A stretch of 64,000 bases of DNA from Clusia tigrina (GCA_920105625.2 OV050032.1:11678807-11742806); one strand, 5' to 3'. Positions 9,923 to 21,411 are shown, numbered from the stretch's first letter. Made by a program: numbers and translations. Notes: generated from the letters alone by a model not told the origin.

Positions 9923-12900
9923 CTACAAAAGGTTTTTTTTCCGACACGAGCAATACTTCTTGGCGCCGCCGTCCTGCACACACTCGGCGTCTGAGCTATA
10001 GGAGTTCAAGCGACTGATCTCTCCCGTGATTTCTAGATCATCGGTGGCCGTATTATATCGCACGGTAGCTTCAAAAAGTGCCTTGTTGGGCTTTGTATGG
10101 AAGATGAACCGATAAATCTCAATTGAACTGTTGCTGCTCTGATTGCTGGTAGCGTGTTGCGCCCGATAAGCGCTTTCGATAGTGTCGAACTGTAGTGGTA
10201 GGCACATTTTGGCGAAGGAGCCATTGCGGAAATTGGCGACATAATTGTTAATGTATTTGACTGTTGCCTTAGCAAGCTTTTGTACGGTCTTTGAATTCTT
10301 ATAGACGCTCTGGTAGGGAATGCAAGTGCACCAATGGTCGGCGATTGACACGTCGTCACACGAGCGATTGTGTGGTACCGGCTCTAGCAAAGTTTGACAA
10401 TGTGGGCAGTCCTCGGCCGCTTGTAGCAATTTCTTGTCTTTTACCCGACCACTCATCGCGAGTACATGCTTCAGGGTCATGTGCAGATCGTATGGGTTTG
10501 TTAAACGATTCTTATTCATACTCAGCGCATTCACAAATTCAGGATGTGCCTGCTTCAAGTGCTGCGGCAACCATATGAACATGAAGGGCAGGCGCTCTTC
10601 CAGGTGGCCGGAGAGTGTTTTGCGTGTCGGTCCAAATCGCATACCATGATCACTGAAAAATATCACGATTGTGCTGTTAAGAGTGCCGAGTGCAGCAAAT
10701 TTTTTTAGGTAATCCACCATTTTGTCATCCATTGAGGAACAATCACTAATTGCGTTGTGGCTAAAGGTGTTCGTCCAAAACAGACCGAAGAAGGGATCGT
10801 TTTTGTAGCGCGATGCCAACTCTAGAGCGTAATCATAAATGAACTCTGCCGAATGCTGGTAACCCAGGCATGAGATTAGGCCTGACTTGCGTTTGATACG
10901 CAAGTGCTTTTCGGCGGTTAGCAGGAACGGACGCATATAGTAGTCTACGGGGGGTTGTTCAAAACCGACTTTCAAATAGTTGAATGTGTTGATGGTTGCC
11001 TCGTCTTCCCCATATGCGGTGACATAGCCATGCTCCCGAAACGTGCGCCATATGAAGCTGCAATTGTCTAAACCGTGCAGCACTGTGGGTGGGCACCGTC
11101 GCAGGGCATTCGTTTTGTTGAGACCTGTCAATACGGCCATGAGGTTCGGGAAGGTGTTGTCGTCGATCTACAGAAATGGATAATTATCTTCATGAACATA
11201 TTGCTACTAATTAACTTAAGGGTGCCACCAACCTTATTGTATCCGCTCATTTCGAACCATTCATTGTCGTACAGATATTGCGCTGTCTTCGGCATGGCGC
11301 GTATCAGATTGATGCGCGAAATACTGTCGATGCCGATCATCAACACACTGCTAGGTCGACGATTTATTGTAGAGTCCTTCTGCTTCCATGTTTCCAGGCG
11401 CTGGCGTATCTCTTTCCGTTCAGGCAACATTGGATGCCCATTGATATAGAGATGCTTTTTTTTCGACCGGCACTTCACCAAAACGCTGTCAATGGTTGAT
11501 GCCAGTGTGGTTGCCTTTTTGAAACTTGTGCATCCGCTTAGGCTGGAAGGAAAGGGTAACTTATGCACTTTTATGTTAATTGCTCATATGAAGAGGATAC
11601 CCTCGGCAGTATATGTTATTGAATTTGCGCTTGTGCTTACCTGACGTTCCTGTCTGCATAGATTCCGGTCGAATTACGGTCAATAGATTGGTAGCAGCAT
11701 TCCAATTGTCCTGATTTGGTATACGAAGTGGCAATATTCTCGTTGACTCGGAGCATGTAGTGTTGTGTAGCTTCATTGTATTCGACATGTGTCAAGGGTT
11801 TTATGCTGGAACATGGTTTGTACTTCTCTCGCTTGAAATATTTCATGACTTCGGGCAGGTAAGGATCAATGTTGGGCATTTTGCACCGTTCGCTCCAAAC
11901 CAGATACCCTGTCGGAGGTTTTATCGGCACATTTGCAGTGATATTGGTCGGTGGGGATGATGTGTTAAAAGTAGAGGACGAGTAGGTGACGAGGGAAGGA
12001 GTAGAGGAAGAGGAGGAGGAATTGAAACAAGAAATTTGTAAAGTATCATTCGAAAGATCGTCTGTGAGAGTAACAGCAGAAGCAAAGCTGGCAGCTGTAG
12101 CAGAAACAGGAACTGCTGCTGTTTCGGTGGGCTGTGTTAGTATGTCGCCTTTAGGTGGCATTGTAGCTGGTAGCTTTTGTGGCTGAACAATATCCTCGTT
12201 ACCCGCTGCCGCTGCCGCTACCGGTACTCGAATTGCTTCTGTTGTCAGTTCTTCGTCAGTGCCATTTACACATGCATTCACACAAAGTTGTATCACAATA
12301 TCACAGGACACAGTGCAATTAATCAAAACAATCAAAGAGAAAGTCGGAACAAAATTGTGATTAGTGGCAGACGAGCCGCATGTGTCCAAAAAGCATTCCA
12401 TATGTTTTCATTACACACACACACACGAACACAAGGATATGCGTGTAGGAAAGTGTGTACATGTACATATGAACATAATTTTGAAACAAAACGAGGAACA
12501 TCAACATGCAAGAACAAAATATACGAAAAAACAAAAACAAAATACAATCAATTTACATTTAATAATATAACTAAATTACTAAATAATGAAAATACTGAAA
12601 TTAGCATTAAATTAAGTATATATTCGCAATTATATAAACACAAATTAAATACAAAAGACGGTAAAGATTTGTGTACTCTTCTCTACTGACCCATACATAA
12701 CTTGTGCACTCAACTCACCTTTCATGCCAGGCACATGCGAGAAATGGAGTACGGGAATACGATCATCCGTGTCGTCTTTGATGAGCGTGGAGTTCATGTA
12801 TAAAATCACCAGCGCCACAGCCAGCAAGCACATGAAGTGTTTTCGCCTCAACAATCTCCATGACCAGGTAACGTACTTCGTAGATTTTTGACTTGTATGC

Positions 12901-13151
12901 GCACGAAACTGATTCTGCCAGCCGTAGTCTTTACGCGCCTCCAGTACATTTTTATTGTAATCGCGTTTGTCATGTGAATTTGTCGCGGTCGTCATGGCCG
13001 CCCATTCAGGAGAGGAATTTGGGGACGTTGCTGTTGACGTCAAAGATTCATTTGTGGGGGTTGTAATTGTTCTGGTGTTGGAGTCGTCGCTATCATAGTT
13101 GCTTAGGAGTGGGCACTCTTCAAGAGTGTTACATTCGTTTGCGGTCGACAT
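9923..13151 (-). CDS. DUF229 family type II membrane protein (alkaline phosphatase/sulfatase-like fold)
   Basis: Four exons join in phase: 13151-12719, about 12238-11641, 11542-11233 and 11167-9923, giving 861 residues. The donors are AAG/GTGAGT, CAG/GTAAGC and AAG/GTTGGT. The acceptors include CCTTCCAG and TTTCTGTAG; the exon 2 acceptor could instead be 12 bases upstream. Residues 1-105 are a Ser/Thr-rich cytoplasmic tail. RRK precedes a membrane segment at about 106-120 (FMCLLAVALVILYM), which predicts a type II topology. Residues 145-290 are a low-complexity stalk. The DUF229 core follows, with SVLMIGIDSISRINL, DDNTFPNLMAVLTG at the exon 3/4 junction, and VIFFSDHGMRFGPTR. The SDHG motif resembles metal-binding motifs of the alkaline phosphatase superfamily. 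The substrate is not known to me. The ATG at 13151 has A at -3 and all exons are intact. Confidence 0.93.
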
Positions 13152-14280
13152 ATTCCAAACTATTTACTCCATGCCAAGCAGATCATTATAATAATCTAAA
13201 ATATATATTCATAAGTATGCAAATATCATAATAAATAGATAAAGTGCAAAATAGATCCAAATAAAAAAGTACACATACATTCTCGTACATAAGGAATATA
13301 ATAAACTTAATATGGACTGCAAGACCTTAAACCACTCTGCACTAAACAGTGTACGAGTATCTCCAGGTCAGATAAAATAGATTAGATAGAATAGATAGAT
13401 ACAAAGAAAGGGTGCATAAAATTTGAATTTGACTATTACTATATGCCAGAATATTGGGAAAATAAGAAGTGCATTTGGGTTCCATAAACAAAGCCTCACC
13501 ATCGTTGTCTATTGTTCGGATACCTGTAAGTCATAAAAGGAAAATTGTATATATCTGTTCTTTAGTCAAAATTTACGCGCACCTATTTGAGAAGTATTCG
13601 ACACGTACAGTGAGGAACAATAGTGAGTGTATAGCATCCTTCTATTAATGATTTCTCAATATAATCACGAGGACAACCATGATTACGGTATTATACAAAT
13701 ATGCCTTAGCCTTAAGATACAAACAAGGCTTTCTTCAAACACAAACAAATTAGGACAAGCCGTTGACAAACATTGATAAGCAAACTGTGGAATTCTGAAA
13801 AGTTTTCGTGGAATACACTTATAAATACAAAAAAAAAAAAAAAAACGACTACGATAGTAGGAAAACCAAGTAGATTTTAAAACACTTTAATTGTTATTAT
13901 TTTTATACCTTTAATTGTTTGTCGGTCGGTGTTGGAGACATCCAGAAAATTCTTTTTCTGAAAATATTTTTGTTTCCTGGATTTGCCATTTGAATTTGGC
14001 GTAGGTGCATCGATGACCCAACAGTGGTTCTTATATTGAAATAGCATTAAGAGAAGAATGCAATATGAACAAAGAGGATTTACATTTGTCATTGATTGTT
14101 TTCCACAAAGTACCTCTAATATCAAATCATTCAATCATTGTCTAGCAGTTGCTTTTGTACTTCGAGGAGGTGTTTTCTGACGGCTTAGTCTGTTCCCTGG
14201 ACTCTACACAAAACTTAAAAAGACAATTTAATTTATTCAAAATATTATTATTGTTATGATTTCATTATTTATAATTAAAA
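13152..14280. other. Upstream region of the DUF229 gene; mostly featureless
   Basis: This AT-rich DNA should contain the DUF229 promoter and any 5' non-coding exon, but I could not identify either. A run of 17 A lies at 13829-13845. A minus-strand frame at 14134-13877 (SNGKSRKQKYFQKKNFLDV) has mixed composition but matches nothing I know, and may be a mobile-element fragment. Confidence 0.4.
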
Positions 14281-14527
14281 TCATCATTAATCTTAAACAC
14301 GAGCTGCTATGGCTATCGGCTTAAAGGTGTCCTACAATATTATTATATTATATTAGTTTGTTAATTTTACTCTTTACCAAAAAATCATAAATATTTTTGA
14401 CATTTTTGTCTGAGGGTTTGGAAAGGACAGAGTGGCGGGTTTGGTTATGGAAAATGGACGTCCCAGTCTGTTGGTTAATGGGGCAATGAAGAAATATATG
14501 TGCAGTGTAGATCGGTAGATCTCGCTT

Positions 14528-14615
14528 TGTGAAGTAGACGTGTGTTAGATTTGTGTTCCCGAGTCTAAGTCTGGTTAAGCAGGTATTCATAACTGAAGTA
14601 GTGTGTTCAAAATAT
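14528..14615 (-). repeat. 88-base target-site duplication, 3' copy
   Basis: Identical to 15187-15274, offset by 659 bases. It flanks the poly(A) side of the nested LINE on the minus strand. The duplicated sequence is itself coding sequence of the host LINE. Confidence 0.8.
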
Positions 14616-15186
14616 TTTATTTTTTTTTATTTTTAAAAAAGTTTATACACAAATAAATTTAATGCTAAACTTATTACCTAGGCAACTAACAACTAAGGTC
14701 TTCGGCCTAACTGTTAATAAAATTAACTAGTATTAAACTAATAAAAGTATATACATATATATTTTATATTTATATGTCAAAGTAAATCTGACAGAGGTGG
14801 AGCAGTGAAGTTACGTCTTTTATGTTTTCTGTGGATATATTTTGTAATGCATGTGGTAACATGATTTGTTTAAAAAAATGTAGTTGTTTTTGAACCACAG
14901 TCGGGCAGCTGTTGATGAGATGGACTATTGTTAGTGTGTGGGAGTTGCAAAGTGGGCAAGTTGGTGGTAATGTTCCTTCAAATAAATATTTATGTGTGAT
15001 CAATGTGTGCCCAAGACGGATCCTTATGTATTTTCGTAAGTTCAATTTGGATATGTTACTTGGGTATCTGGATGCATTCCCGTCTGGGTTAATTAGTTTA
15101 TAATTGTGCGAGTATTGAGTCCAGTTTTGTTTTCGTTGGATAGAATGGTATGCATTTATTTGGTTTTTTAAGTCGCTTCTGCTGTA
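14616..15186 (-). mobile_element. 5'-truncated LINE inserted into another LINE
   Basis: This 571-base minus-strand insertion begins abruptly within a coding region and ends at its 3' end with an A-rich tail, seen as T-rich DNA at about 14616-14640. The frame reads RIRLGHTLITHKYLF, then CPLCNSHTLTIVHLINSCP, a C-x2-C-H-C arrangement typical of LINE C-termini. It closes with a stop just after 14770. Exact 88-base duplications flank it (14528-14615 and 15187-15274). Truncation at the 5' end, an A-rich tail and a target duplication are the signature of target-primed reverse transcription. Confidence 0.85.
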
Positions 15187-15274
15187 TGTGAAGTAGACGT
15201 GTGTTAGATTTGTGTTCCCGAGTCTAAGTCTGGTTAAGCAGGTATTCATAACTGAAGTAGTGTGTTCAAAATAT
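15187..15274 (-). repeat. 88-base target-site duplication, 5' copy
   Basis: Identical to 14528-14615. It lies on the 5' side of the nested LINE on the minus strand. Confidence 0.8.
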
Positions 15275-15330
15275 AAAGGTTCGTTGTGTTCCTTTTTGGT
15301 TCAAAAACGCCAATCGGAGTAATCAACACT

Positions 15331-15704
15331 TGTTTTTTTGTGTATTTTTTGTGGTGAAGCGCCATAATCTTACTCTTCTACAATGTTTTATATTGTATTC
15401 TATATTTAGTAAGTATTCATAGAAATAATAATAAATTTAAAGTATTTCATCAACTTCATATCAGCCTTATAAAGCTCTGATTTGGATTTTTAATCCTGTG
15501 GTACGGAAATTGATTCTTCGGAATCTTTTTTGTTTCTTTTGTTAGTCAAATCTTTTTCACCGTTTTTTTATGATATAATGAAGATAAAAGAAAATCTTAT
15601 ATTTTTGTATCATAGAAAATCCAACACAAAACTTAAAACGGAAAAATTTATATTCAATGCTGTTGCTTTTGTTTTTTGATTTAATTTCCAATTAGTAATG
15701 TCCC
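15331..15704. other. AT-rich spacer, nothing recognised
   Basis: No coding frame, repeat end or RNA feature was seen between the LINE relics and the tandem repeats. Confidence 0.5.
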
Positions 15705-16195
15705 GTTAACCATGTTAACTTAAATATAACATTTTGCTAATTCAAGGGCCTTTTCTTAGTTGGTCATCTCAATAACAGTATTATGTACTGTTAATGTAAC
15801 GTTTTTCCAATTCAGGGGCCAATTCTCACTTGGTCGTCTTGTTAACAGTGTGCTGTTAAAGTTAACATTTGTAAATGCATGGGGCTGTTTATGCTATGTT
15901 AGTTAAATCACTGAGCAAACAATACATATAGAGAGCTGAAATCGCGAAAATAGTGGTTTAATGAAATCACTGGTAATTGTTGTTGTATGGGATCTACGCT
16001 TATGGAACACGCTGTGGATTGGGTTCTAGCGCTGATCAAACCACTATTTTCGCTGTTTGAGCTCTCTATGTGTATTGTTTGCTCAGTGGTTAAGTTTAAC
16101 ATTTTTCCAATTTGGTGGTCATGTCTCAGTTGGTTATCTCGTCAACAGTGTTATGTTAAACTTTAGGGGCCAGTTCTCAGTTAGTCATTCTCGGC
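15705..16195. repeat. Diverged tandem repeats (about 65-90 bases), interrupted by a MITE
   Basis: A motif series recurs about four times: TTAAxxTTAACATTTT, CCAATTCAGGGGCC, TCTCAxTTGGTCATCTC and then TTAACAGTGTTATG. Units start near 15710, 15797, 15858 and 16160. The third unit is split by the inverted-repeat element at 15909-16088. Units differ considerably, so the array is old. Confidence 0.65.
15909..16088. mobile_element. MITE with about 50-base terminal inverted repeats
   Basis: A 180-base element starts CACTGAGCAAACAATACA and ends with its near-perfect inverse complement. The inverted repeats extend about 50 bases through CGAAAATAGTGGTTT. Flanking GTTAAAT and GTTAAGT are a probable short target duplication with one mismatch. 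It has no coding capacity. The family is uncertain; the TIR start and a roughly 7-8 base duplication would suit hAT. Confidence 0.75.
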
Positions 16196-16432
16196 AGCGG
16201 TGGGCAACGAGATGAACGCAGTGACGGCATGAACACTCTTACTTTTATGTTGGCTCGTAGATGTTGCATTATTGTTTGTTTACTTTCGCGTACACTGCAA
16301 ATCCGGCAGGGAATTGATTATCCCACGATTTCTTTGTGACACATCTTAAGATGCGGCGATCCTACTAACTGCGTTGAAAAATGTGTTTTCCATTTTGGTC
16401 TATCTATACAATTGTATGATCCTTTTTCTATT

Positions 16433-16645
16433 TCAAACCACCCTCTGTGGTCTAGTTGTAAGCATGCTAGACTCACACCGAGGGTTGCAGGTTCAAATCC
16501 TGCCACGGGCTTGGTCTCCAAAATGCTTCTTTCTATAAAAATCATTTTCTCTTCGAGTCGGAGGCCTCTGTAGCTAGTACTCATTTCCCCAACACTTTCC
16601 ACTCATAATTAATTTTGGTATAAGATATAATAATAATAATAATCA
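16433..16645 (+). mobile_element. tRNA-derived SINE with (TAA)n tail, copy 1
   Basis: The head is tRNA-like, with an A box (TGGTCTAGTTG at 16448-16458) and a B box (GGTTCAAATCC at 16490-16500) for RNA polymerase III. A tRNA-unrelated body follows (CTTCGAGTCGGAGGCC, CTGTAGCTAGTACTCATT) and then a (TAA)n tail. A 10-base duplication TTTTTCTATT at 16423-16432 and 16646-16655 marks a retrotransposition event. The anticodon stem does not pair well, so I could not assign the parent tRNA. Confidence 0.88.
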
Positions 16646-16760
16646 TTTTTCTATTCCATCGAATATGGTGCATGAAAAAAGGATGTGAATTTATTTTTCA
16701 TTTATGTTGGAGAGTATAATACACAACTAAATTAACTATTCTTTGTTTTGTACTAATTAA

Positions 16761-16955
16761 TTGCAAGCCGACTCTACTCTTGCTGCACTTGAACGAAGTG
16801 TTACATTATTGAACAACAAAGTAGCAATCAATCAATTAATACATCCAAAGGACAACTATTATGATACATATGACTTAGCTTTACTTGCTTGTTACTTTCC
16901 CTATTTAAATGGCCATCTCTTTCCAGCACCTAAAAATGTATTAGTGCCTTTTTAG
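16761..16955 (+). other. Coding-like open frame without ATG, not recognised
   Basis: The frame is open from before 16761 to TAG at 16953-16955. The translation has mixed composition (STLAALERSVTLLNN, NYYDTYDLALLACYF), unlike the simple frames nearby. A TACTAATTAATTGCAAG sequence just upstream resembles a branch point and acceptor. It could be an isolated exon or a transposon fragment. No partner exon was found. Confidence 0.2.
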
Positions 16956-16959
16956 TATG

Positions 16960-17950
16960 CTTAAGGCAGTATTAACAGTGAATTCAGGTGGAGGTGATCG
17001 TACTGCGACTGAGTTATGCGTAACACTGTTGAGGTACATTTATTTTTTCGCTCACACCATAATAAAATTACATTTCCGGCCTTAAGTTAACGGAGACTAC
17101 TGCGTTTCAAAAATATATATAAGGTTGATTGGATCAACTGAATTTATTATGTGTTGTGAGGGCTGCTGAAGCTGCTCTGATTTTGAGCAATTTCCTACGG
17201 GGATGTTTTTTGCCGCAATCTACACTAACGGAGTGTATAACGGAAGCTGTATGTAAGTACATACATATATACTTGTATGTGGTTATATACAAATATTTAT
17301 ATACATATGTATGTATGTATATACAATATTGCTTCATATTTCCCGAATTTGAATTCAAACATGCATACAAATAATTAATTTTTATCACATTTCCGCTGAT
17401 ATATTTGAATAAAACGCTATTATTATTTTTTTTCAGCTGTTCCTGTTATCACAACATTAAAAACAGCTGCAAACTATCCGTCCAGTTAATGAAACTATAA
17501 AACACGAGCAATACACATACTTATATGCACATATACAAGCATTACGGACATTAGCATACCCTACAGTCGTATTCAGGGGCGACCCGACAACAAACAAAAT
17601 ATCGGCACTTTAGCTCATTATATCCAAACAAAGGTCTCATAACAAAAGTACACAATCGTTTAGGTATTAAAATAGCTTTAAATGATGAAATTAATATTTA
17701 TCTCGCATTTTCAAATGAATTGAACTAATTTCCAACATCAACATGAACAACCAAATAATATACATATACATATTTCACAGGAGAAAAGCTGCTTCTCCAC
17801 ACAAAAATAATAAATTCAGTCAATTGAAACAATACAAAAGAGAAACACGCGGGAAATATCTAAAGTCGGTCGCCTGTTGCAGGCAATTTCAAACAAATTC
17901 GTAAAAATAACTGGTTTAGTGCCTGTTGCAAATGAACATGTTGAGTATTA
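16960..17950. other. Intergenic DNA, nothing recognised
   Basis: Contains ATGTATGTATAC-type simple repeats around 17255-17330. No gene, RNA or transposon end was identified. Confidence 0.5.
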
Positions 17951-17951
17951 G

Positions 17952-18141
17952 CAGAGAACACAGAGAAGCGACACGAACATCCAATTTTCTGAAGTTTAAA
18001 AAAAATGTCTTTGTTTATTATTAGTTATATATAAGGATAGTTTTGTTTATCATTGGTTCTGAAAAAAATTCAGACACACTACTACAGTTTTGCGCATGTG
18101 TTAGTGTGCGCAACACAAGAGTCATTTCTCTGTATTCTCTG
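17952..18141. mobile_element. Short MITE, CAGAGAA family, copy 1
   Basis: A 190-base element bounded by CAGAGAACACAGAGAAGC and the inverse complement of CAGAGAATACAGAGAAATGA. The interior (CACTACTACAGTTTTGCGCA, TCATTGGTTCTGA) is shared with the copies at 53778 and 63346. It has no coding capacity. GTATTAG and GTATGAG flank it. Confidence 0.8.
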
Positions 18142-18217
18142 GTATGAGTCTCCAAGCTAAATAAAAATAGAGATAGACAAATTGAAAAATAAAGTGGAGA
18201 TTCGTGTTGCTGACTAA

Positions 18218-18731
18218 CACTGCGGCCACACGATCAATTTCTTGCCCATCAAGGCCTCGCCTGTATTGTCTGTGAAAACCTGTTCAAATTTCGTCTGTGA
18301 CGTAGGCTGCATTCAACTTGATGGGCAAGATGGTATTCAATTTATTTTCAAGATGCCGTCGTCACATATGTACATATGTATAATAAAATATTTTATTTTA
18401 TCTATATTTTTATTTTATTTCATGTATATTAAAAAAAAGTCATGCGAGATGCTACAACCTAGCAAGGGGGAATTTGTACAAATCTCATTTCTTCCTTTTT
18501 TTTGTTGATACATTTTTTTAAATTTAATCTGGTTTTTCCGCTATTTTTCATTTATTACTCAGTACCCACATGAAACAGCTGACAGATAATTGATAGCCGA
18601 TTTGATTCTCCTCTTGAAACATAAATTGATAATTAAGTCGACGGTCAAGTTCTAAAAATATGTATGTGTTTGTAGAAAGTGTGAGTGTATTGCAACTTGA
18701 TGGGCAAGAAATTGATCGTGTGGCCGCAGTG
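18218..18731. mobile_element. PIF/Harbinger-like MITE, copy 1
   Basis: A 514-base element begins CACTGCGGCCACACGATCAA and ends with the exact inverse complement of that sequence. The inverted repeats continue through TTTCTTGCCCATCAA. TAA flanks both sides (18215-18217 and 18732-18734). A three-base TWA duplication is characteristic of PIF/Harbinger transposons. An internal copy of the TTGATGGGCAAGA motif lies near 18318. It encodes no transposase. A second copy, inverted, is at 24430-24939. Confidence 0.82.
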
Positions 18732-18916
18732 TAATGCGCAAACCTATCATTTGCATCAATATGTTGATTTGCTTTAAGCAGCTGTTTTAAGTGTCTTATA
18801 TTGCCAGTGGTTTTAATGCTCCAGTAGAGAATACCATTAATTCAATCCCGGTCTGGCATTGGTTATCAATGCAAAAATTCAATATTTAACTCGCTACCAA
18901 TGAAATAGTGCTATTC

Positions 18917-19092
18917 TCATCCAGAAATTGCGCCAGATCCCATTTCACCACTGTACAAAACAGTATCAACATTATGTCATTAGAATAGCAGAAATAGAGC
19001 TATTCTAAACCAGCAATGAATGAAATGACATACTGTTGATATACGGAAAGAAGTGGTGCAGGGATGAAATGGGAACTCCAGCAATTGCAACA
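18917..19092. repeat. Imperfect long hairpin / foldback repeat
   Basis: The left arm (ATTGCGCCAGATCCCATTTCA, CACT, ACAGTATCAAC, ATGTCATT, AGAATAGC) is followed within about 20 bases by its inverse complement in the same order, ending CAGCAATTGC near 19087. Each arm is about 80 bases with mismatches. This is probably a decayed foldback MITE; no clear target duplication was found. Confidence 0.6.
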
Positions 19093-19818
19093 GTTTATTA
19101 CTAATTCAATAATTAGGATTAAAGGGATCGTTTGATACCAAACAGGTGGAATTTGTTACTTCGTTATAGGAACTAGGAGTTGAGCAATTTTGGACTAGTG
19201 ATTTTTACTATAGTATTCATAAATAGTTCTTTTATATAAACATACACTGCATATACTCATATTTTTTACTTTTGCTGGATTTGGTGGTGTTGTAGACGTG
19301 GCAGGACAACTTGTGCAGAAGTTGAAAAGCTGATATTTCCAACTTCATTACAAATTACATATTTTATGTTGCGTATATTGATTGATATGTTTACTAGAAA
19401 TGGGTGTATTTGCTGTGCACAATAATAAATTGAACAGTTTTAAATTTTTACCATTAGCTAAATGTGAATTTTGGATAACATCTGCATTAAATGTATGTAT
19501 GTATTTAAGTATTTATGTATGTAAACTTACATATGTCCATACATATATGCGCACATAATTGATTAGGACTGAAAACTGAGCCGATTTAGTTGTGTTCATC
19601 TCTGCGGTATAGTTTTCATACCCCAGCAATTTGGCACTTTCATAAGTTTGCTAACATATTTACATATATGAGTGTGTATACGAGAGCTACGAAAATATAT
19701 AAAATATAAAAATAAATCAATTTCGGTTTTTTATGGTTGGTATCAGTATTAATATCGGAATTTGTATCAAAACTGGAACAATTGGTTTCCAATTGTTTGG
19801 ATTTGTCTGTGTTCAGAC

Positions 19819-20051
19819 CAGAGAACACATAGAAAAGAAACTAAAAGTCAAACGGCAAAGCAGCGAAATAAAGAAGACGGACATTGTACACGAATCCACT
19901 AAAAATCGTGGTGAATCCACTCAGAATCGTGGTGAATCCACTCAGAATCGTGGTGAATCCACTCAGAATCGTGGTGAATCCACTCAAAATCGTGGTGTGT
20001 TCGCTACGGATGCTGGCAGCGAAAAAGACTTCCCCTTCTCTGTGTTCTCTG
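19819..20051. mobile_element. hAT-like MITE with perfect 8-base target duplication
   Basis: The element begins CAGAGAACAC and ends GTGTTCTCTG, relating it to the CAGAGAA family at 17952. GTTCAGAC is duplicated exactly at 19811-19818 and 20052-20059. An 8-base duplication and CAG-start termini fit hAT elements. The interior contains the 21-base tandem array listed separately. Confidence 0.85.
19892..19996 (+). repeat. 21-base minisatellite, five units
   Basis: Five consecutive 21-base units start at 19892, 19913, 19934, 19955 and 19976. The three middle units are identical and the outer ones have one or two changes. Each unit is a multiple of three and reads ESTQNRG in one frame, but the array sits inside a MITE, so coding is unlikely. 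Confidence 0.95.
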
Positions 20052-20059
20052 GTTCAGAC

Positions 20060-21250
20060 CTCAAAATTTGGCAAAACATTAAAACAAACATATAATTTTG
20101 ATTTAAAAAAAAATGGTTACAGTGAAATAGGGGTGTGGCTTTCTATGGTAGGTACGTAGGTTTAAGGGGCTGTCAAGGGTTGTCACTCGGCTCGAGGACA
20201 TACTGGCCAATTGTATTCTATAGTATTTTGATTAATTTTTAGTATGCATTCAGTTCGACTAATTTATTGTATTTACATTTTAGTGACAACAATTGAAGTA
20301 ACGTTATGAACTGTCCCAAAAATAAATGCTTAATACAGTACCGAGAATGGAATGGAAAGGTCCTCTACTCCTTGCTTATTGTATCGATCACAGAACCAAT
20401 TCATTTATTATAGGCATCTCATTGGAGTTTGTGCATATTTTGTGTAGATATTCCTTTTTGCGTCACCCATTATCTATGAAGTAAGCTAGAGCACCTATTG
20501 TTTCCCCGGATCTATGCATTAATGTGTAATGTAGAAATAAGCGAATATCCTATTTGGCATTATCAGGATACACAAATTAGTGTATCCTGGTCATTACTAA
20601 AAGTAGTACCGTTTAGCTGAAATAAAGCACATACCTATACACATATAATTGCCGTAAGCAGGCATGTACTATTATACAAACATATGTATGTATAGTAAAT
20701 TATGTTACATATCCTGTCGCCAAAGTTAGGTATAGCGTACAATATCGAATAGGACACATGCACGTATATTTTTTAATTGAATTTATTTTTCGGGCACACA
20801 CACGATTTTGATTAATTAAAGGTTCTTAATTTAATTTGCCCGATGATTTTATCATAATTTTTATTAGTTGATATGAATAAACTTGTTGCTGGCATTTTTT
20901 GTTTATTTTTGTATGTACATACATATTTCCAATATATCACGCAAATTTCAAAGTTGCATTTTTGCTTTAGCGAAAGCGCAAAGTGAACAGAAACAAAAGA
21001 AAGGCATACGAAACACTACGTCCACCTCCATCCACTAGCATCGCCTTTAGCGTGTTGTGGTGATAAGCGCCCACCACCTTATAGACGAGAGGCAGTACTC
21101 TCTACCGAATCTCACAACACCGCGTATATACATATGCATACATGCATATGTACAAATTTTTGAAATCCAATTTGACAAATCGTATACGATCGTAGTGCTC
21201 CGCGCTGCGAACATAGACTGAACGATGCAGACCCATCCATCTACATTAGT
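20060..21250. other. Intergenic DNA, nothing recognised
   Basis: AT-rich DNA with short ATGTATGT-type repeats. No coding or repeat structure was supported. Confidence 0.5.
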
Positions 21251-21263
21251 TGTTGGCCATCAC

Positions 21264-21411
21264 ACTATATATTTTGAATTGCAATAGCGCCGAGCAGAAA
21301 GCGAGAAGCCAGAAGCGAGCTGTGACCAGCGATCAGCGATCAGCGAGCAGCCTCAGCGTCACGAGAGGCACGAGGAGCATTCGCATTCAAAGCGCCGCAC
21401 AACTAACAGCG
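21264..21411 (+). promoter_or_regulatory. Possible promoter and 5' non-coding exon (plus strand)
   Basis: A TATATATTTT sequence at about 21266-21275 is followed some 25 bases later by a GC-richer, purine-rich stretch (CAGCGATCAGCGA type) running to a donor-like AACAGCG/GTAAGGG at 21411/21412. That is the layout of an insect 5' untranslated exon. No downstream coding exon was found, so a target gene would have to lie far to the right or outside the window. Confidence 0.25.

Larger units (their letters stand above)
14281..15330 (-). mobile_element. Non-LTR retrotransposon (LINE) C-terminal fragment, host of a nested insertion
   Basis: On the minus strand a LINE C-terminal segment reads LTRLRLGNTNLTHVYFT, the motif found after the RNase H or reverse transcriptase region of many LINEs. 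It is preceded by EPLYFEHTTSV from about 15300 down. After the insertion at 15186-14616 the same frame resumes and continues to a stop near 14348 (LHCPINQQ). The LTRLRLG block is present twice, at 15274-15187 and 14615-14528, because the nested element duplicated it. Only this 3' part of the host element is present. Confidence 0.75.

Noticed and set aside
11760..12689. Plus-strand frames across the DUF229 exon 2 and intron
   Set aside because: They are antisense to a well-supported exon and show no domain.
16441..16512. tRNA gene with clear A and B boxes
   Set aside because: The anticodon stem does not pair well, and the same head recurs at several places with a shared body and TAA tail. It is a SINE head.
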